Below are positions 39,184 through 56,974 of a stretch of 64,000 nucleotides of DNA, one piece after another. The notes beneath the pieces are model-generated. The model did not search any database and had not been told where the DNA came from. It saw only the letters and a list, made by a program, of their open reading frames with translations. Source of the DNA: Klebsiella variicola (lineage in GTDB: Bacteria; Pseudomonadota; Gammaproteobacteria; Enterobacterales; Enterobacteriaceae); assembly GCF_000828055.2 (NCBI RefSeq), contig NZ_CP010523.2, positions 434,001 through 498,000 of the forward strand. Direction: 5' to 3'. The translations under genes were made by a program, and so were the position numbers. Each line of letters starts with the position of its first letter. Positions within the stretch are counted from its first letter, which is position 1.

Positions 39184-39651
39184 TTACTCGATAACTACCA
39201 GCGGCTCGTCGAATTCTACCGGTTGGCCGCTTTCGATCAGAATGGCTTTCACCACGCCGGCTTTGTCGGCTTCGATCTGGTTCATCATTTTCATCGCTTC
39301 GACGATGCACAGGGTGTCGCCCACGTTAACTTTCTGGCCAACTTCCACAAACGCTTTCGCGTCCGGGCTTGGCGTACGATAGAAAGTACCAACCATCGGG
39401 GAACGTACGATGTGACCACTGATTTCCGCTTTTGCCGGCGCTTCAGCTGCAGCAGCTGGTGCGGCAGCCGCGGCGGCAGGCGCCTGAGGCTGCATCATCG
39501 GCGCAGCATAAGCCTGCTGCATAACCGGATAGCTTGCGACCGGTGCAGAGCGGCTGATGCGAACAGACTCTTCGCCTTCAGAAATTTCCAGTTCGGAGAT
39601 ACCTGATTCTTCAACCAGCTCGATCAGTTTTTTAATCTTACGAATATCCAT
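39184..39651 (-). CDS. accB: Acetyl-CoA carboxylase biotin carboxyl carrier protein
   Basis: AccB (155 residues) carries the biotin between AccC and the AccAD transferase. The biotinylated lysine is K121 in the motif EAMKMMNQ. The C-terminal ~80 residues form the biotinyl domain with the 'thumb' region [13 protein letters not shown]. An Ala/Pro/Gln-rich flexible linker lies at about residues 40-75. In E. coli AccB also represses its own operon. It is 22 bases after aroQ. Confidence 0.98.
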   Translation of the reverse strand: MDIRKIKKLIELVEESGISELEISEGEESVRISRSAPVASYPVMQQAYAAPMMQPQAPAAAAAAPAAAAEAPAKAEISGHIVRSPMVGTFYRTPSPDAKAFVEVGQKVNVGDTLCIVEAMKMMNQIEADKAGVVKAILIESGQPVEFDEPLVVIE

Positions 39652-39673
39652 GAGTGGGTTCCGTACTCTTTGT

Positions 39674-40126
39674 TTAGTGTGATTGTGACAGGCGTTTTAC
39701 CGCCGTCTGTAAAGCGTATGAATAGCCGTCCGCCCCCAGTCCGCAAATGACGCCAGCGGCGACATCTGACAGGTATGAGTGCTGGCGGAAGGGTTCGCGT
39801 GCATGCACGTTGCTCAAGTGAATCTCGATAAACGGGATGTTCACGGCAAGCAACGCGTCACGGATTGCTACGCTGGTATGCGCGAACGCGGCCGGATTAA
39901 TCAGGATATAGTCCACGTTGTCTTTAGCCTGATGAATTCGGTCGATTAACGCATACTCCGCGTTGGACTGCAGGTGATCCAGGCTCACATTCAGCGCCGC
40001 CGCCTCAGATGTCAAACGGTTAACAATTTCAGCCAGCGAGAGGGTGCCATACTTATCAGGCTCTCGGGTACCGAGCATGTTAATGTTTGGACCATTCAAA
40101 AGCAAAATGTGAAACTTGTCAGCCAT
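39674..40126 (-). CDS. aroQ: Type II 3-dehydroquinate dehydratase
   Basis: AroQ (150 residues) dehydrates 3-dehydroquinate to 3-dehydroshikimate, the step just before AroE. This is the type II dodecameric enzyme. Its motifs [20 protein letters not shown] (with the catalytic Tyr in the flexible loop), [16 protein letters not shown] and [17 protein letters not shown] are present. E. coli K-12 uses the unrelated AroD, so AroQ here is characteristic of Klebsiella and relatives. The start at 40126 is chosen by family length; an ATG at 40177 would add 17 residues. Confidence 0.96.
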   Translation of the reverse strand: MADKFHILLLNGPNINMLGTREPDKYGTLSLAEIVNRLTSEAAALNVSLDHLQSNAEYALIDRIHQAKDNVDYILINPAAFAHTSVAIRDALLAVNIPFIEIHLSNVHAREPFRQHSYLSDVAAGVICGLGADGYSYALQTAVKRLSQSH

Positions 40127-40290
40127 CGTGTGGCGATCTCCTGCCATCTTCGGGTAAAAAACAACATATACCTTCAATGCGCCCTTGTCACCTTTTCAGG
40201 GTCAGAAAACCCCGTCAGGAAAACCAAAGTCGCACATTATAACGATTTCGTAGCAATTGGCAGCTAAATACTGGTCTTATCAGGGAAGAT

Positions 40291-40326
40291 TATCAACCGC
40301 TATCGTAAAAAGAGTCGCGGTTGATA
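40291..40326. repeat. Perfect 10-base inverted repeat between aroQ and msrQ
   Basis: TATCAACCGC (40291-40300) and GCGGTTGATA (40317-40326) are perfectly complementary, with a 16-base loop. Neither side has a clear T-tract, so it is not an obvious terminator. It could be a weak terminator for msrPQ or a protein-binding site for the aroQ-accBC promoter region. Confidence 0.6.
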
Positions 40327-40358
40327 AAAGATCTGCGGGAAACTGCACATTACCGGAT

Positions 40359-40958
40359 TCAGCGCCACCACTGGCGGAACTTCTTATAACGGCATGCCAA
40401 AAGCACCACCGCCAGCAGGGCATAAATGATGGGCTGCGGCGAGACGATCTTCACTGACCACAGGTAGTGAATCGGCGCGAGGATCGCCACCAGATAGACG
40501 AAATTGTGCAAAAGTTGCCAACGACGGCCCAGTTTTCGCTGCATCGCCTGCGTCGAAGTCGCCGCCAGCGCCAGCAGGATCACCCAGCAGATCATGCCTA
40601 ACGTCAGATAGGGGCGATTGATAATCTCCGAGCCCAGCAGCGCCAGATTGTTAATGCCCAGCTCCAGCAAGGTGTAGCTGGTCAGGTGCAGCGTCGCCCA
40701 GGCAAAACACCATAAACCTAACAGGCGGCGAATGCGAATCAATAATGGCTGCTTCGCATAGCGCGCCAGCGGGGCGACCAGCAGAGTCGCCAGCAGAAAT
40801 TTAAGCGCCATCCTGCCGGTAAAGTGCTGGATATCCTTGGCCGGATCGGCGCTAAAGTAGCCCTGATGCCCGGCCCAGAACAACCAGACCAGCGGTAAAA
40901 ACCCCGCCAGGTGGAGGAAGACTTTCAACCACGCGATCTGTTTGACGGTGAAACGCAC
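40359..40958 (-). CDS. msrQ: Methionine sulfoxide reductase haem-binding membrane subunit MsrQ (GTG start)
   Basis: MsrQ (199 residues) is the haem b-containing inner-membrane protein that passes electrons from the respiratory chain or flavin reductase to MsrP. Five to six membrane segments are visible. Histidines likely to hold haem lie in [12 protein letters not shown], in [11 protein letters not shown] and in APIHYLW. The GTG start shares one base with the msrP TAG stop, so the two are translationally coupled. Confidence 0.95.
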   Translation of the reverse strand: MRFTVKQIAWLKVFLHLAGFLPLVWLFWAGHQGYFSADPAKDIQHFTGRMALKFLLATLLVAPLARYAKQPLLIRIRRLLGLWCFAWATLHLTSYTLLELGINNLALLGSEIINRPYLTLGMICWVILLALAATSTQAMQRKLGRRWQLLHNFVYLVAILAPIHYLWSVKIVSPQPIIYALLAVVLLACRYKKFRQWWR

Positions 40959-41959
40959 TAGAAGTTCTCCCGCAAGTTCATGCCACGATACAGTGAGGCC
41001 ACCTCGTCGGCATAGCCGTTAAACAGCAACGTCGGCTGACGTTTCACATCGAGCACACCGCCTGAGCCGATGAACCGCTCGCTGGCCTGCGACCAGCGGG
41101 GATGATCGACATGGGGATTAACGTTGGCAAAGAAGCCGTATTCGTCCGGCGCCGCCAGATTCCAGGTGGTCGGCGGCTGCTCGCGCGTCAGCTCAATGCT
41201 GACGATGGATTTAATGCCTTTAAAACCGTACTTCCACGGCACGGTCAGGCGGATCGGCGCGCCGTTCTGCGGCGGCAGCGCTTTGCCATACACGCCGACG
41301 GTAAGCAGCGTCAAGGGGTGCATGGCTTCGTCAAGTCGCAACCCTTCCACGTAAGGATAAGCAAGTCCCCCGCCGATAAAACGATCTTTCTGCCCGGGCA
41401 TTTGATCCGGGGCGTAAAGGGTTTTGAAGGCGACATAGCGTGCGTTGCTGGTGGGTTCCACCAGCGCCAACAGTTTATGCAGCGGGAAACCGACCCAGGG
41501 AACGACCATCGACCAGGCCTCCACGCAGCGCATACGGTAAATGCGCTCCTCCAGCGGAAAGCGTTTGGTCAGATCGTCATGGTCAAGGGTCAGCGGCTTC
41601 GCCACTTCACCGCCGATGGTCAGTGTCCAGGGATCGGTGCGCAGGCTACCTGCGTTCGCCGCCGGGTCGGCTTTATCGAGGCCGAATTCATAAAAGTTAT
41701 TGTAACCGGCGACCTTATCTTCCGGGGTGAGCGTCAGATTAGCCTGCCACTCGGCGGGTTTAGCAAAGTCCAGGGCCTTGCCCGCCGGGGCCGGCGGGCG
41801 GTCATTTCCTTTAAACCAGTCCAGCAGATCGGCCTGCGCGGCGGCGGGAAGCGAAAGCGCCGTCGCGCTGATACCCAGCATTTTCAGCACCTGGCGCCGC
41901 TTGAGCATAAAAACGGATTCGGCCGTGACGTCGGCTTCCGTCAGTTTTTTTCTTTTCAT
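40958..41959 (-). CDS. msrP: Periplasmic methionine sulfoxide reductase MsrP (molybdoenzyme)
   Basis: MsrP (333 residues) repairs oxidised methionines in periplasmic proteins, for example after hypochlorous acid stress. A Tat signal is present: KRRQVLK at residues 20-26, a hydrophobic stretch and an AQA cleavage site near 43, so it is exported folded with its molybdopterin cofactor. C145 in YRMRCVEAW is the molybdenum ligand. The start at 41959 has GGAGG seven bases upstream; the in-frame ATG at 41974 has none and is rejected. Confidence 0.96.
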   Translation of the reverse strand: MKRKKLTEADVTAESVFMLKRRQVLKMLGISATALSLPAAAQADLLDWFKGNDRPPAPAGKALDFAKPAEWQANLTLTPEDKVAGYNNFYEFGLDKADPAANAGSLRTDPWTLTIGGEVAKPLTLDHDDLTKRFPLEERIYRMRCVEAWSMVVPWVGFPLHKLLALVEPTSNARYVAFKTLYAPDQMPGQKDRFIGGGLAYPYVEGLRLDEAMHPLTLLTVGVYGKALPPQNGAPIRLTVPWKYGFKGIKSIVSIELTREQPPTTWNLAAPDEYGFFANVNPHVDHPRWSQASERFIGSGGVLDVKRQPTLLFNGYADEVASLYRGMNLRENF

Positions 41960-42458
41960 GGTGTCCTCCGTCATGCGTTTCCCTAAGCATGACGGAGACG
42001 ACGATTTATCGCGAATATGTCACGAAAAATTGCAGATTAGGATGAGGAGCCGCCGCCGAAGCAGAGGCGCGGTCGTCCAGGAATCATCGGAAAGTGGCGC
42101 AAGACGTTTCCTTTACCGCGCATGACCCGGCATCTTTAGCAGGGAAAAGAGGGCGGCAAGCAGGCCAAACGGTAAACCGGTAATAATTTGCGTCGCTGGC
42201 GCGGGTTTGCCATCCTGCGTCTAAAATTAAAGCGCTTCTGGCGCAGGCCGCAGGCGGGCAATGATTGGCAAATTTTTTCTGCCGACTATACTCGCTATCG
42301 GCATACTTTCGCCGATAATACGCATTCCATTGCCAGACTCGCCATCTTTGATAGTATGCGTCGCGCTTTAAAAGGTTAATGCTAGCGGCAAGGCGCGCGC
42401 CAGCACGGGAGCCTGATGGTTCATCGGGCAGTCATTCACTCGCGGAGTTAACACAGGG
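41960..42458. other. Gene-poor gap between msrP and csrD
   Basis: No gene can be firmly assigned in these 499 bases between divergent msrP and csrD. A 63-codon frame (42188-42379, plus, TTG start, no ribosome binding site) and a short minus-strand run ending ALFSLLKMPGHAR (stop about 42118) look protein-like but incomplete, so they could be gene remnants. E. coli carries acuI (yhdH) between aroQ and csrD. Confidence 0.5.
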
Positions 42459-44399
42459 ATGCGATTAACGACGAAGTTCTCAGCCTTTATCACGCTGCTA
42501 ACTAGCCTGACCATCTTTGTCACGCTGATTGGCGCTTCGCTGAGTTTTTATAACGGCATTGAGAACAAGGTCGAAAACCGGGTTCAGGCGGTGGCGACCA
42601 TGCTGGATAACCGGCTCATCACCACCTCTTTTGATCAGCTTGAGCCGCAGCTGGATGAGCTGATGACGCCGATCGAGATCGTGCATATCGATTTCATGCT
42701 TAACGGCAAACCACTCTACAGCCACTCCCGAACCGACAGCTACCGCCCGCTTGGCAGCCATGAGCAATTCCGTGAGATCACGGTCCCGTCGCTTAAACAC
42801 CCCGGTATCACTCTGCATCTGGTCTACGTTGACCCAATGGTGAACTATTTCCGCTCGCTGTCGATCACGGCCCCGCTGTCGATCTCCATCGGCTTTATGG
42901 TGGTGATTATTTTCTTCGCCGTCCGCTGGATCCGCCGCCAGCTGGCTGGTCAGGAGCTGCTTGAGCTGCGTTCCACGCGCATCCTGAGCGGCGAGCGCGG
43001 GCCGCAGGTGCGCGGATCGGTCTATGAATGGCCAGCCAGCACCAGCAGCGCGCTGGATATGCTGCTGTCGGAGCTGCAATTCGCCAGCGATCAGCGCAGC
43101 CGTATGGATACGCTGATTCGCTCCTATGCGGCACAGGATTCTAAAACGGGCCTGAATAACCGCCTGTTCTTTGATAATCAGCTGGCCACGCTGCTGGAAG
43201 ACCAGGAGAAAGTGGGCGCCTACGGCATCGTCATGATGATCCGTCTGCCGGAGTTCGATCTGCTACGGGACAACTGGGGACGGGCGGCCGCCGAAGAGCA
43301 TTACTTCACGCTTATCAACCTGCTCTCTACCTTTATTATGCGTTATCCCGGCGCGCTACTGGCGCGCTATCACCGTAGCGACTTCGCCGTGCTGCTGCCG
43401 CACCGCACGTTAAAAGAGGCAGATAGTATCGCCGGGCTGTTGCTGAAGGCCATGGACGCACTGCCGCCGACGCGCATTCTCGATCGCGACGATATGATGC
43501 ATATCGGGATCTGTGCTTTCCGCAGCGGGCAATCGACAGCGCAGGTGATGGAGCACGCGGAAGCGGCAACGCGCAACGCGGTGCTGCAGGGTAGCAATAG
43601 TTGGTCGGTTTACGATGACACCCTTCCTGAGAAAGGCCGCGGCAACGTTCGCTGGCGGACGCTGATCGAACAGATGCTGAGCCGCGGGGGACCGCGGTTG
43701 TACCAAAAACCTGCCGTTACCCGCGATGGCCGGGTGCATCACCGTGAACTGATGTCGCGGATGTACGACGGTAAAGAAGAGGTGATCGCCGCCGAGTACA
43801 TGCCGATGGTGCTGCAGTTTGGTCTGGCGGAGGAGTATGACCGCCTGCAGGTGACGCGCCTGCTGCCATTTTTAGGCTTCTGGCCTGAGGAAAACCTGGC
43901 GTTACAGCTGTCGGTGGAGTCGCTGATCCGTCCCCGTTTTCAGCGCTGGCTGCGCGATGCCTTAATGCAGTGTGAAAAATCGCAGCGTCAGCGGATTATT
44001 TTTGAACTTGCGGAGGCAGATGTTTGTCAATATATCGGCCGTCTGCAGCCGGTTATGCGGTTGGTTAACGCCCTGGGCGTTCGGGTGGCGGTCGTTCAGG
44101 CGGGACTAACCCTGGTGGGAACCAGCTGGATCAAGCAGCTGGATGCGGAGTTGATCAAACTGCATCCTGGGCTGGCGCGCAACATTGAAAAGCGCAGTGA
44201 GAACCAGCTGCTGGTGCAAAGTCTGGTGGAAGCCTGCAAAGGCATGCCTATGCAAGTTTTTGCGACGGGCGTACGCAGCCGCAGCGAGTGGTTAGTGCTG
44301 TCCCAATGCGGTGTCACAGGCGGTCAGGGGGAATTTTTTGCGGCCTCACAGCCACTTGACACAAATGTGAAAAAATATTCGCAAAGATACTCGGTTTGA
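42459..44399 (+). CDS. csrD: CsrB/CsrC RNA decay regulator CsrD
   Basis: CsrD (646 residues) targets the small RNAs CsrB and CsrC for RNase E-dependent decay and so tunes the CsrA carbon-storage system. Two N-terminal membrane segments (about 8-30 and 135-156) flank a periplasmic loop. The GGDEF domain is degenerate (RYHRSDFAVL in place of GGDEF) and the EAL domain reads ELM, so c-di-GMP synthesis or breakdown is not expected. It precedes mreB, as in E. coli. Confidence 0.95.
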   Translation: MRLTTKFSAFITLLTSLTIFVTLIGASLSFYNGIENKVENRVQAVATMLDNRLITTSFDQLEPQLDELMTPIEIVHIDFMLNGKPLYSHSRTDSYRPLGSHEQFREITVPSLKHPGITLHLVYVDPMVNYFRSLSITAPLSISIGFMVVIIFFAVRWIRRQLAGQELLELRSTRILSGERGPQVRGSVYEWPASTSSALDMLLSELQFASDQRSRMDTLIRSYAAQDSKTGLNNRLFFDNQLATLLEDQEKVGAYGIVMMIRLPEFDLLRDNWGRAAAEEHYFTLINLLSTFIMRYPGALLARYHRSDFAVLLPHRTLKEADSIAGLLLKAMDALPPTRILDRDDMMHIGICAFRSGQSTAQVMEHAEAATRNAVLQGSNSWSVYDDTLPEKGRGNVRWRTLIEQMLSRGGPRLYQKPAVTRDGRVHHRELMSRMYDGKEEVIAAEYMPMVLQFGLAEEYDRLQVTRLLPFLGFWPEENLALQLSVESLIRPRFQRWLRDALMQCEKSQRQRIIFELAEADVCQYIGRLQPVMRLVNALGVRVAVVQAGLTLVGTSWIKQLDAELIKLHPGLARNIEKRSENQLLVQSLVEACKGMPMQVFATGVRSRSEWLVLSQCGVTGGQGEFFAASQPLDTNVKKYSQRYSV

Positions 44400-45748
<1,349 letters not shown>

Positions 45749-45818
45749 TCAGCCTGAAGGTCTGGGGTGGCTTAGCGGCTGCCCCTGGTCTTTACTGACA
45801 CGAGAATACGCATAGCCT

Positions 45819-47299
<1,481 letters not shown>

Positions 47300-47306
47300 G
47301 GTTGAT

Positions 47307-47888
47307 ATGACAACTCTGTATCTTGCTTCAGGTTCCCCGCGTCGGCAGGAACTGCTGACTCAGCTTGGTCTCACTTTCGAGCGTCTGGTTCCCGGTATTG
47401 AGGAACAGCGCCAGCCGCAGGAGAGCGCCGAGCACTATGTTGTCCGCCTGGCGCGCGAAAAAGCGCAGGCCGGGGTGGCGATGGCATCGCGCGATTTGCC
47501 GGTGCTGGGGGCGGATACGATTGTCATTCTTAACGGCGAAGTGCTGGAGAAACCGCGCGACGCTGAACACGCTGCAGCAATGCTGCGTCTGCTTTCCGGC
47601 CAAACGCATCAGGTCATGACGGCGGTGGCGCTGGCAGATACGCAGCAGACGCTGGACTGTCTGGTGGTCACGGACGTGACCTTCCGGCTGCTTAGCGAGC
47701 AGGATATCGCCGAATATGTGGCCAGCGGCGAGCCTTTAGATAAAGCAGGTGCATACGGTATTCAAGGGTTGGGTGGTTGCTTCGTCAGGAAGATTAATGG
47801 CAGCTATCACGCCGTAGTCGGCTTACCGCTGGTGGAAACGTATGAGTTGCTCAGTAACTTTAACTCACTGCGTAAAGAAAAGGGATAA
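47307..47888 (+). CDS. yhdE: Maf-family nucleotide pyrophosphatase (dTTP/UTP)
   Basis: YhdE (193 residues from [13 protein letters not shown]) hydrolyses dTTP, UTP and related pyrimidine nucleotides and is thought to keep modified nucleotides out of DNA and RNA. The Maf motifs [11 protein letters not shown] (about 6-16), the GADTIV aspartate (about 69-74) and the [13 protein letters not shown] loop are present. The start at 47307 follows AATAAGG and matches E. coli; the ATG at 47286 overlaps the mreD end. It precedes rng by two bases. Confidence 0.95.
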   Translation: MTTLYLASGSPRRQELLTQLGLTFERLVPGIEEQRQPQESAEHYVVRLAREKAQAGVAMASRDLPVLGADTIVILNGEVLEKPRDAEHAAAMLRLLSGQTHQVMTAVALADTQQTLDCLVVTDVTFRLLSEQDIAEYVASGEPLDKAGAYGIQGLGGCFVRKINGSYHAVVGLPLVETYELLSNFNSLRKEKG

Positions 47889-47890
47889 AG

Positions 47891-49360
47891 ATGACGGCTG
47901 AATTATTAGTTAACGTAACGCCATCCGAAACGCGCGTCGCGTATATCGATGGCGGTATTCTGCAGGAAATCCATATTGAGCGTGAAGCGCGACGCGGAAT
48001 AGTAGGCAATATCTACAAAGGTCGTGTTAGCCGAGTGCTGCCGGGAATGCAGGCGGCTTTTGTAGATATTGGTCTCGATAAGGCGGCGTTCCTCCACGCC
48101 TCCGATATCATGCCGCATACCGAATGTGTCGCTGGTGAGGAGCAAAAGCAGTTTACCGTACGCGATATTTCGGAGCTGGTGCGCCAGGGCCAGGACCTGA
48201 TGGTCCAGGTGGTCAAAGATCCGCTGGGCACCAAAGGCGCGCGTCTGACCACGGATATCACCCTGCCTTCCCGTTATCTGGTGTTTATGCCAGGCGCCTC
48301 CCATGTGGGAGTATCCCAACGCATTGAAAGCGAAGCCGAGCGTGAGCGGTTGAAGAAGGTTGTCGCAGATTACTGCGACGAGCAGGGCGGATTTATCATT
48401 CGCACCGCTGCGGAAGGGGTTCACGAGCAGGAAATGGCCGCCGATGCCGCCTATCTGAAGCGCGTCTGGACCAAGGTGATGGAGCGCAAAAAGCGCAATC
48501 AGACCCGTTATCAGCTGTACGGCGAGCTGGCTCTGGCTCAGCGCGTGCTGCGTGATTTTGCCGATGCGCATCTCGACCGTATTCGCGTCGACTCTCGCCT
48601 GACCTACGAGGCGTTACTTGAGTTCACCGCTGAATATATCCCGGAAATGACCAGCAAGCTGGAACACTACAGCGGCCGCCAGCCGATTTTCGATCTCTTT
48701 GATGTGGAGAACGAAATTCAGCGCGCGCTGGAGCGTAAGGTTGAGCTGAAGTCCGGGGGCTACCTGATCATCGACCAGACCGAGGCGATGACTACCATTG
48801 ATATCAATACCGGGGCGTTTGTCGGGCACCGGAATCTTGACGATACTATCTTCAATACCAATATCGAAGCCACCCAGGCGATAGCCCGCCAGCTACGTTT
48901 GCGTAACCTCGGCGGCATTATCATCATTGATTTCATTGACATGAACAATGAAGACCATCGGCGACGGGTACTGCACTCCTTAGAGCAGGCGCTGAGTAAA
49001 GATCGGGTGAAAACCAGCATCAACGGTTTCTCTCAACTGGGGCTGGTGGAGATGACCCGCAAGCGGACGCGTGAAAGCGTGGAGCATGTGCTGTGCAACG
49101 AGTGCCCGACCTGCCACGGACGCGGAACGGTAAAGTCGGTTGAAACGGTATGCTATGAGATTATGCGTGAGATCGTCCGCGTGCATCATGCTTATGATTC
49201 CGATCGCTTCCTGGTCTATGCTTCCCCTGCGGTGGCGGAAACCCTGAAAGGGGAAGAGTCGCACGCGCTGGCGGAAGTGGAAATCTTTGTCGGCAAGCAG
49301 GTCAAGGTACAAATTGAGCCGCTCTATAATCAAGAGCAGTTCGATGTGGTTATGATGTAA
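47891..49360 (+). CDS. rng: Ribonuclease G
   Basis: RNase G (489 residues) is the RNase E paralogue that finishes the 5' end of 16S rRNA and degrades some mRNAs. The S1 domain is at about residues 35-125 (GIVGNIYKGRVSRVLPGMQA). The catalytic DNase I-like part carries the metal-binding aspartates in TIDINTGAFVG and IIDFIDMNNEDHR. The zinc-link CPTCHGRG holds the dimer together. Its substrate, 16S rRNA, is also encoded in this window. Confidence 0.97.
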   Translation: MTAELLVNVTPSETRVAYIDGGILQEIHIEREARRGIVGNIYKGRVSRVLPGMQAAFVDIGLDKAAFLHASDIMPHTECVAGEEQKQFTVRDISELVRQGQDLMVQVVKDPLGTKGARLTTDITLPSRYLVFMPGASHVGVSQRIESEAERERLKKVVADYCDEQGGFIIRTAAEGVHEQEMAADAAYLKRVWTKVMERKKRNQTRYQLYGELALAQRVLRDFADAHLDRIRVDSRLTYEALLEFTAEYIPEMTSKLEHYSGRQPIFDLFDVENEIQRALERKVELKSGGYLIIDQTEAMTTIDINTGAFVGHRNLDDTIFNTNIEATQAIARQLRLRNLGGIIIIDFIDMNNEDHRRRVLHSLEQALSKDRVKTSINGFSQLGLVEMTRKRTRESVEHVLCNECPTCHGRGTVKSVETVCYEIMREIVRVHHAYDSDRFLVYASPAVAETLKGEESHALAEVEIFVGKQVKVQIEPLYNQEQFDVVMM

Positions 49361-49397
49361 GACACCGCGTCATTGTGCGGCTGACAAGGAGAGAGGC

Positions 49398-54729
<5,332 letters not shown>

Positions 54730-54738
54730 TCCTGACCA

Positions 54739-54761
54739 GGTTCCCGGCGCTGCCGGGAACC
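54739..54761. terminator. Hairpin between tldD and aaeR
   Basis: GGTTCCCGGC (54739-54748) and GCCGGGAACC (54752-54761) form a perfect ten-base stem with a GCT loop in the convergent tldD-aaeR gap. There is no T-tract on either side, so it may stop transcription only weakly or protect the 3' ends. Confidence 0.5.
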
Positions 54762-54764
54762 GCT

Positions 54765-55694
54765 TCACCGGGCGATCCCGCGCCCGTGCATGCCTTGATA
54801 GATCTTCGCCACGTCGACAAAATACTCTGTCAGATAGTTGATACAGACCTGCACTTTCAGCGGCAGTTTATCCTTTTCCGTATACAGCGCGTAGACCGGC
54901 CGTGGATCGGACTGATAGCTGGGCAGCAGGATCTCAAGCTCGCCGCGGTTGATCTCTTCGATCGCCCACATCAATGGTACATAAGCGATACCCACCCCGG
55001 CTGTCAGCCAGCGTATCAGCGTCATGGGATCGTTGGTCACAAAGCGCCCCTGCGGGATCAGGCGGGTTGAGATCCCTTCCGGGGCGATAATTTCAAATTC
55101 GTTATCCGGACGTACGCTATATTCGAGCCATGAATGGCTGGCGAGGTCGGCCGGTTTCTCCGGATTGCCTGCCTGCGCCAGATAGCTTTTGGCGGCGCAT
55201 AATACCATCGGCATTGAGCCCAGGCGGCGGGAAAAAAGGCTGGAATCCTGCAGGGCCCCCACGCGGATCACCACGTCAAGGCCGTCGGCGATCAGGTCAG
55301 GGGCTGGTATGCCAGTGACCAGATTGACGGAGAGTCCGGGGTATTCTTTCAGCATTTCCGCCGTTATGCGCGCCAGAACATTTTGTGCCATAGTTGAAGA
55401 GCAACCGATGCGCAGCGTCCCGATGGGGGTGTTATTAAATGCGTATAATTGCTCATGGACATCCTGCGCTTCAAACAGCATCCTACGGCAGCCCTGGTAA
55501 TAGATTTTACCTGCTTCAGTTAAGCCAAGGCTGCGGGTGCTGCGGTTGAGCAGCTTTACCTGCAGCTCATCTTCCAGTTTGGCGACGGTCTGACTGATCG
55601 AAGAAACGCTCATCTGAAGCTGGCGGGCCGCCGCGGTGAATGAACCTAATTCGACCACTTTGGCGAAAACGGACATGCGTTTTAATCGTTCCAT
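54765..55694 (-). CDS. aaeR: LysR-type regulator AaeR
   Basis: AaeR (309 residues, formerly QseA in some strains) controls the divergent aaeXAB efflux operon in response to aromatic carboxylic acids such as p-hydroxybenzoate. The N-terminal winged helix-turn-helix (LGSFTAAARQLQMSVSSISQ) is at residues 17-36, and the ligand domain begins around residue 90 (IGTLRIGCSSTMAQNVLARI). It faces away from aaeX, with 131 bases between the two starts, the usual LysR layout. Confidence 0.95.
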   Translation of the reverse strand: MERLKRMSVFAKVVELGSFTAAARQLQMSVSSISQTVAKLEDELQVKLLNRSTRSLGLTEAGKIYYQGCRRMLFEAQDVHEQLYAFNNTPIGTLRIGCSSTMAQNVLARITAEMLKEYPGLSVNLVTGIPAPDLIADGLDVVIRVGALQDSSLFSRRLGSMPMVLCAAKSYLAQAGNPEKPADLASHSWLEYSVRPDNEFEIIAPEGISTRLIPQGRFVTNDPMTLIRWLTAGVGIAYVPLMWAIEEINRGELEILLPSYQSDPRPVYALYTEKDKLPLKVQVCINYLTEYFVDVAKIYQGMHGRGIAR

Positions 55695-55710
55695 TATTCA
55701 CTCTGGCTTA

Positions 55711-55730
55711 AAAGTGATTTAGATCACACA
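55711..55730 (+). promoter_or_regulatory. CRP-like site in the aaeR-aaeX control region
   Basis: AGTGA-TTTAGA-TCACA (55713-55728) closely fits the CRP consensus TGTGA-N6-TCACA. It is close to the aaeR start and about 100 bases upstream of aaeX, so it could affect either gene. The region 55695-55825 also holds the promoters and the AaeR operator, not resolved by eye. Confidence 0.6.
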
Positions 55731-55825
55731 TTGTAGATAATGCGGCAATCGTTACGTTAATATATTGTTAGCTACATAATAAACGCATCTGCTCACTACC
55801 TGTACGCTTCTTATTCAAGGTCATC

Positions 55826-56029
55826 ATGAGTCTGTTTCCTGTCATCGTGATTTTCGGCTTATCGTTTCCGCCGATCTTCTTCGAGTTGCTTTTGTCGCTG
55901 GCCATCTTTTGGCTGGTGCATCGACTGCTGGTTCCGACCGGCATTTACGATTTTGTCTGGCACCCTGCACTGTTTAATACGGCGCTATATTGCTGCCTTT
56001 TTTATTTGATATCGCGCTTGTTCGTTTGA
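55826..56029 (+). CDS. aaeX: Small membrane protein AaeX
   Basis: AaeX (67 residues) is a two-segment membrane protein of unknown function and the first gene of the aaeXAB operon, where E. coli has the same gene (DUF1656). The hydrophobic segments are at about residues 7-30 and 45-65. It precedes aaeA by seven bases. Homologues accompany FUSC-type efflux pumps, suggesting an accessory role. Confidence 0.93.
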
Positions 56030-56036
56030 GGTTGAT

Positions 56037-56969
56037 GTGAAAACACTAACAAGAAATATCCTCCGTACCGCTATTACCGTGATACTGGTCATTTTGGCTT
56101 TCGTGGCGATTTTCCGCGCCTGGGTCTATTACACCGCTTCGCCGTGGACGCGGGATGCGCGCTTTAGCGCTGACATTGTGGCGATTGCCCCTGACGTCTC
56201 CGGGCTGATTTCCCAGGTAAACGTCAAGGATAACCAACTGGTTAAGAAAGACCAGGTATTGTTCGTTATTGACCAACCTCGTTACCAAAAAGCGCTGGCG
56301 GAGGCGGAAGCCGATGTCGCTTACTACCAGACCTTAGCGCAGGAGAAGCGCGTTGAAGCGGGTCGGCGTAATAAGCTGGGCATACAGGCGATGTCGCGGG
56401 AAGAGATAGACCAGGCGAACAACGTGCTGCAAACCGTTGAGCATCAGTTGGCGAAAGCGGTAGCCAGCCGCGATCTGGCCAGGCTGGACCTCGAGCGCAC
56501 AGAAATTCGCGCCCCCGCGGATGGCTGGGTGACCAACCTTAACGTCTATACCGGGGAGTTTATTACCCGTGGCTCCACGGCGGTGGCGCTAGTGAAAGAG
56601 AATACGTTTTACGTCATGGCTTATCTGGAAGAGACCAAGCTGGAAGGCGTCCGCCCTGGCTACCGGGCGGAGATTACCCCACTTGGCAGCAGCAAAACCA
56701 TTAAAGGGACAGTGGACAGTATCGCTGCAGGGGTGACCAACGCCAGCAGCAGCAGCGACTCGAAAGGGATGGCCTCGGTCGACTCCAACCTTGAGTGGGT
56801 GCGTCTGGCGCAGCGTGTGCCGGTGCGTATTCGCCTCGACCAGCAGCAGGGCAATCTGTGGCCATCGGGCACCACGGCGACGGTGGTGATCACCGGTAAA
56901 GAAGACCGCGATACCAGCCGGGCCAACTTCTTCCAGAAACTGGCTATGCGCCTGCGCGAATTCGGTTAA
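56037..56969 (+). CDS. aaeA: p-Hydroxybenzoic acid efflux membrane-fusion subunit AaeA (GTG start)
   Basis: AaeA (310 residues) is the periplasmic adaptor of the AaeAB pump, anchored by an N-terminal membrane segment (about 11-30). The lipoyl half-motifs [19 protein letters not shown] and [16 protein letters not shown] flank a coiled-coil hairpin (about 80-140). The GTG start at 56037 follows GAGGTTGAT, and E. coli aaeA starts equivalently. It is followed five bases later by aaeB. Confidence 0.95.
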   Translation: MKTLTRNILRTAITVILVILAFVAIFRAWVYYTASPWTRDARFSADIVAIAPDVSGLISQVNVKDNQLVKKDQVLFVIDQPRYQKALAEAEADVAYYQTLAQEKRVEAGRRNKLGIQAMSREEIDQANNVLQTVEHQLAKAVASRDLARLDLERTEIRAPADGWVTNLNVYTGEFITRGSTAVALVKENTFYVMAYLEETKLEGVRPGYRAEITPLGSSKTIKGTVDSIAAGVTNASSSSDSKGMASVDSNLEWVRLAQRVPVRIRLDQQQGNLWPSGTTATVVITGKEDRDTSRANFFQKLAMRLREFG

Positions 56970-56974
56970 TCGCT

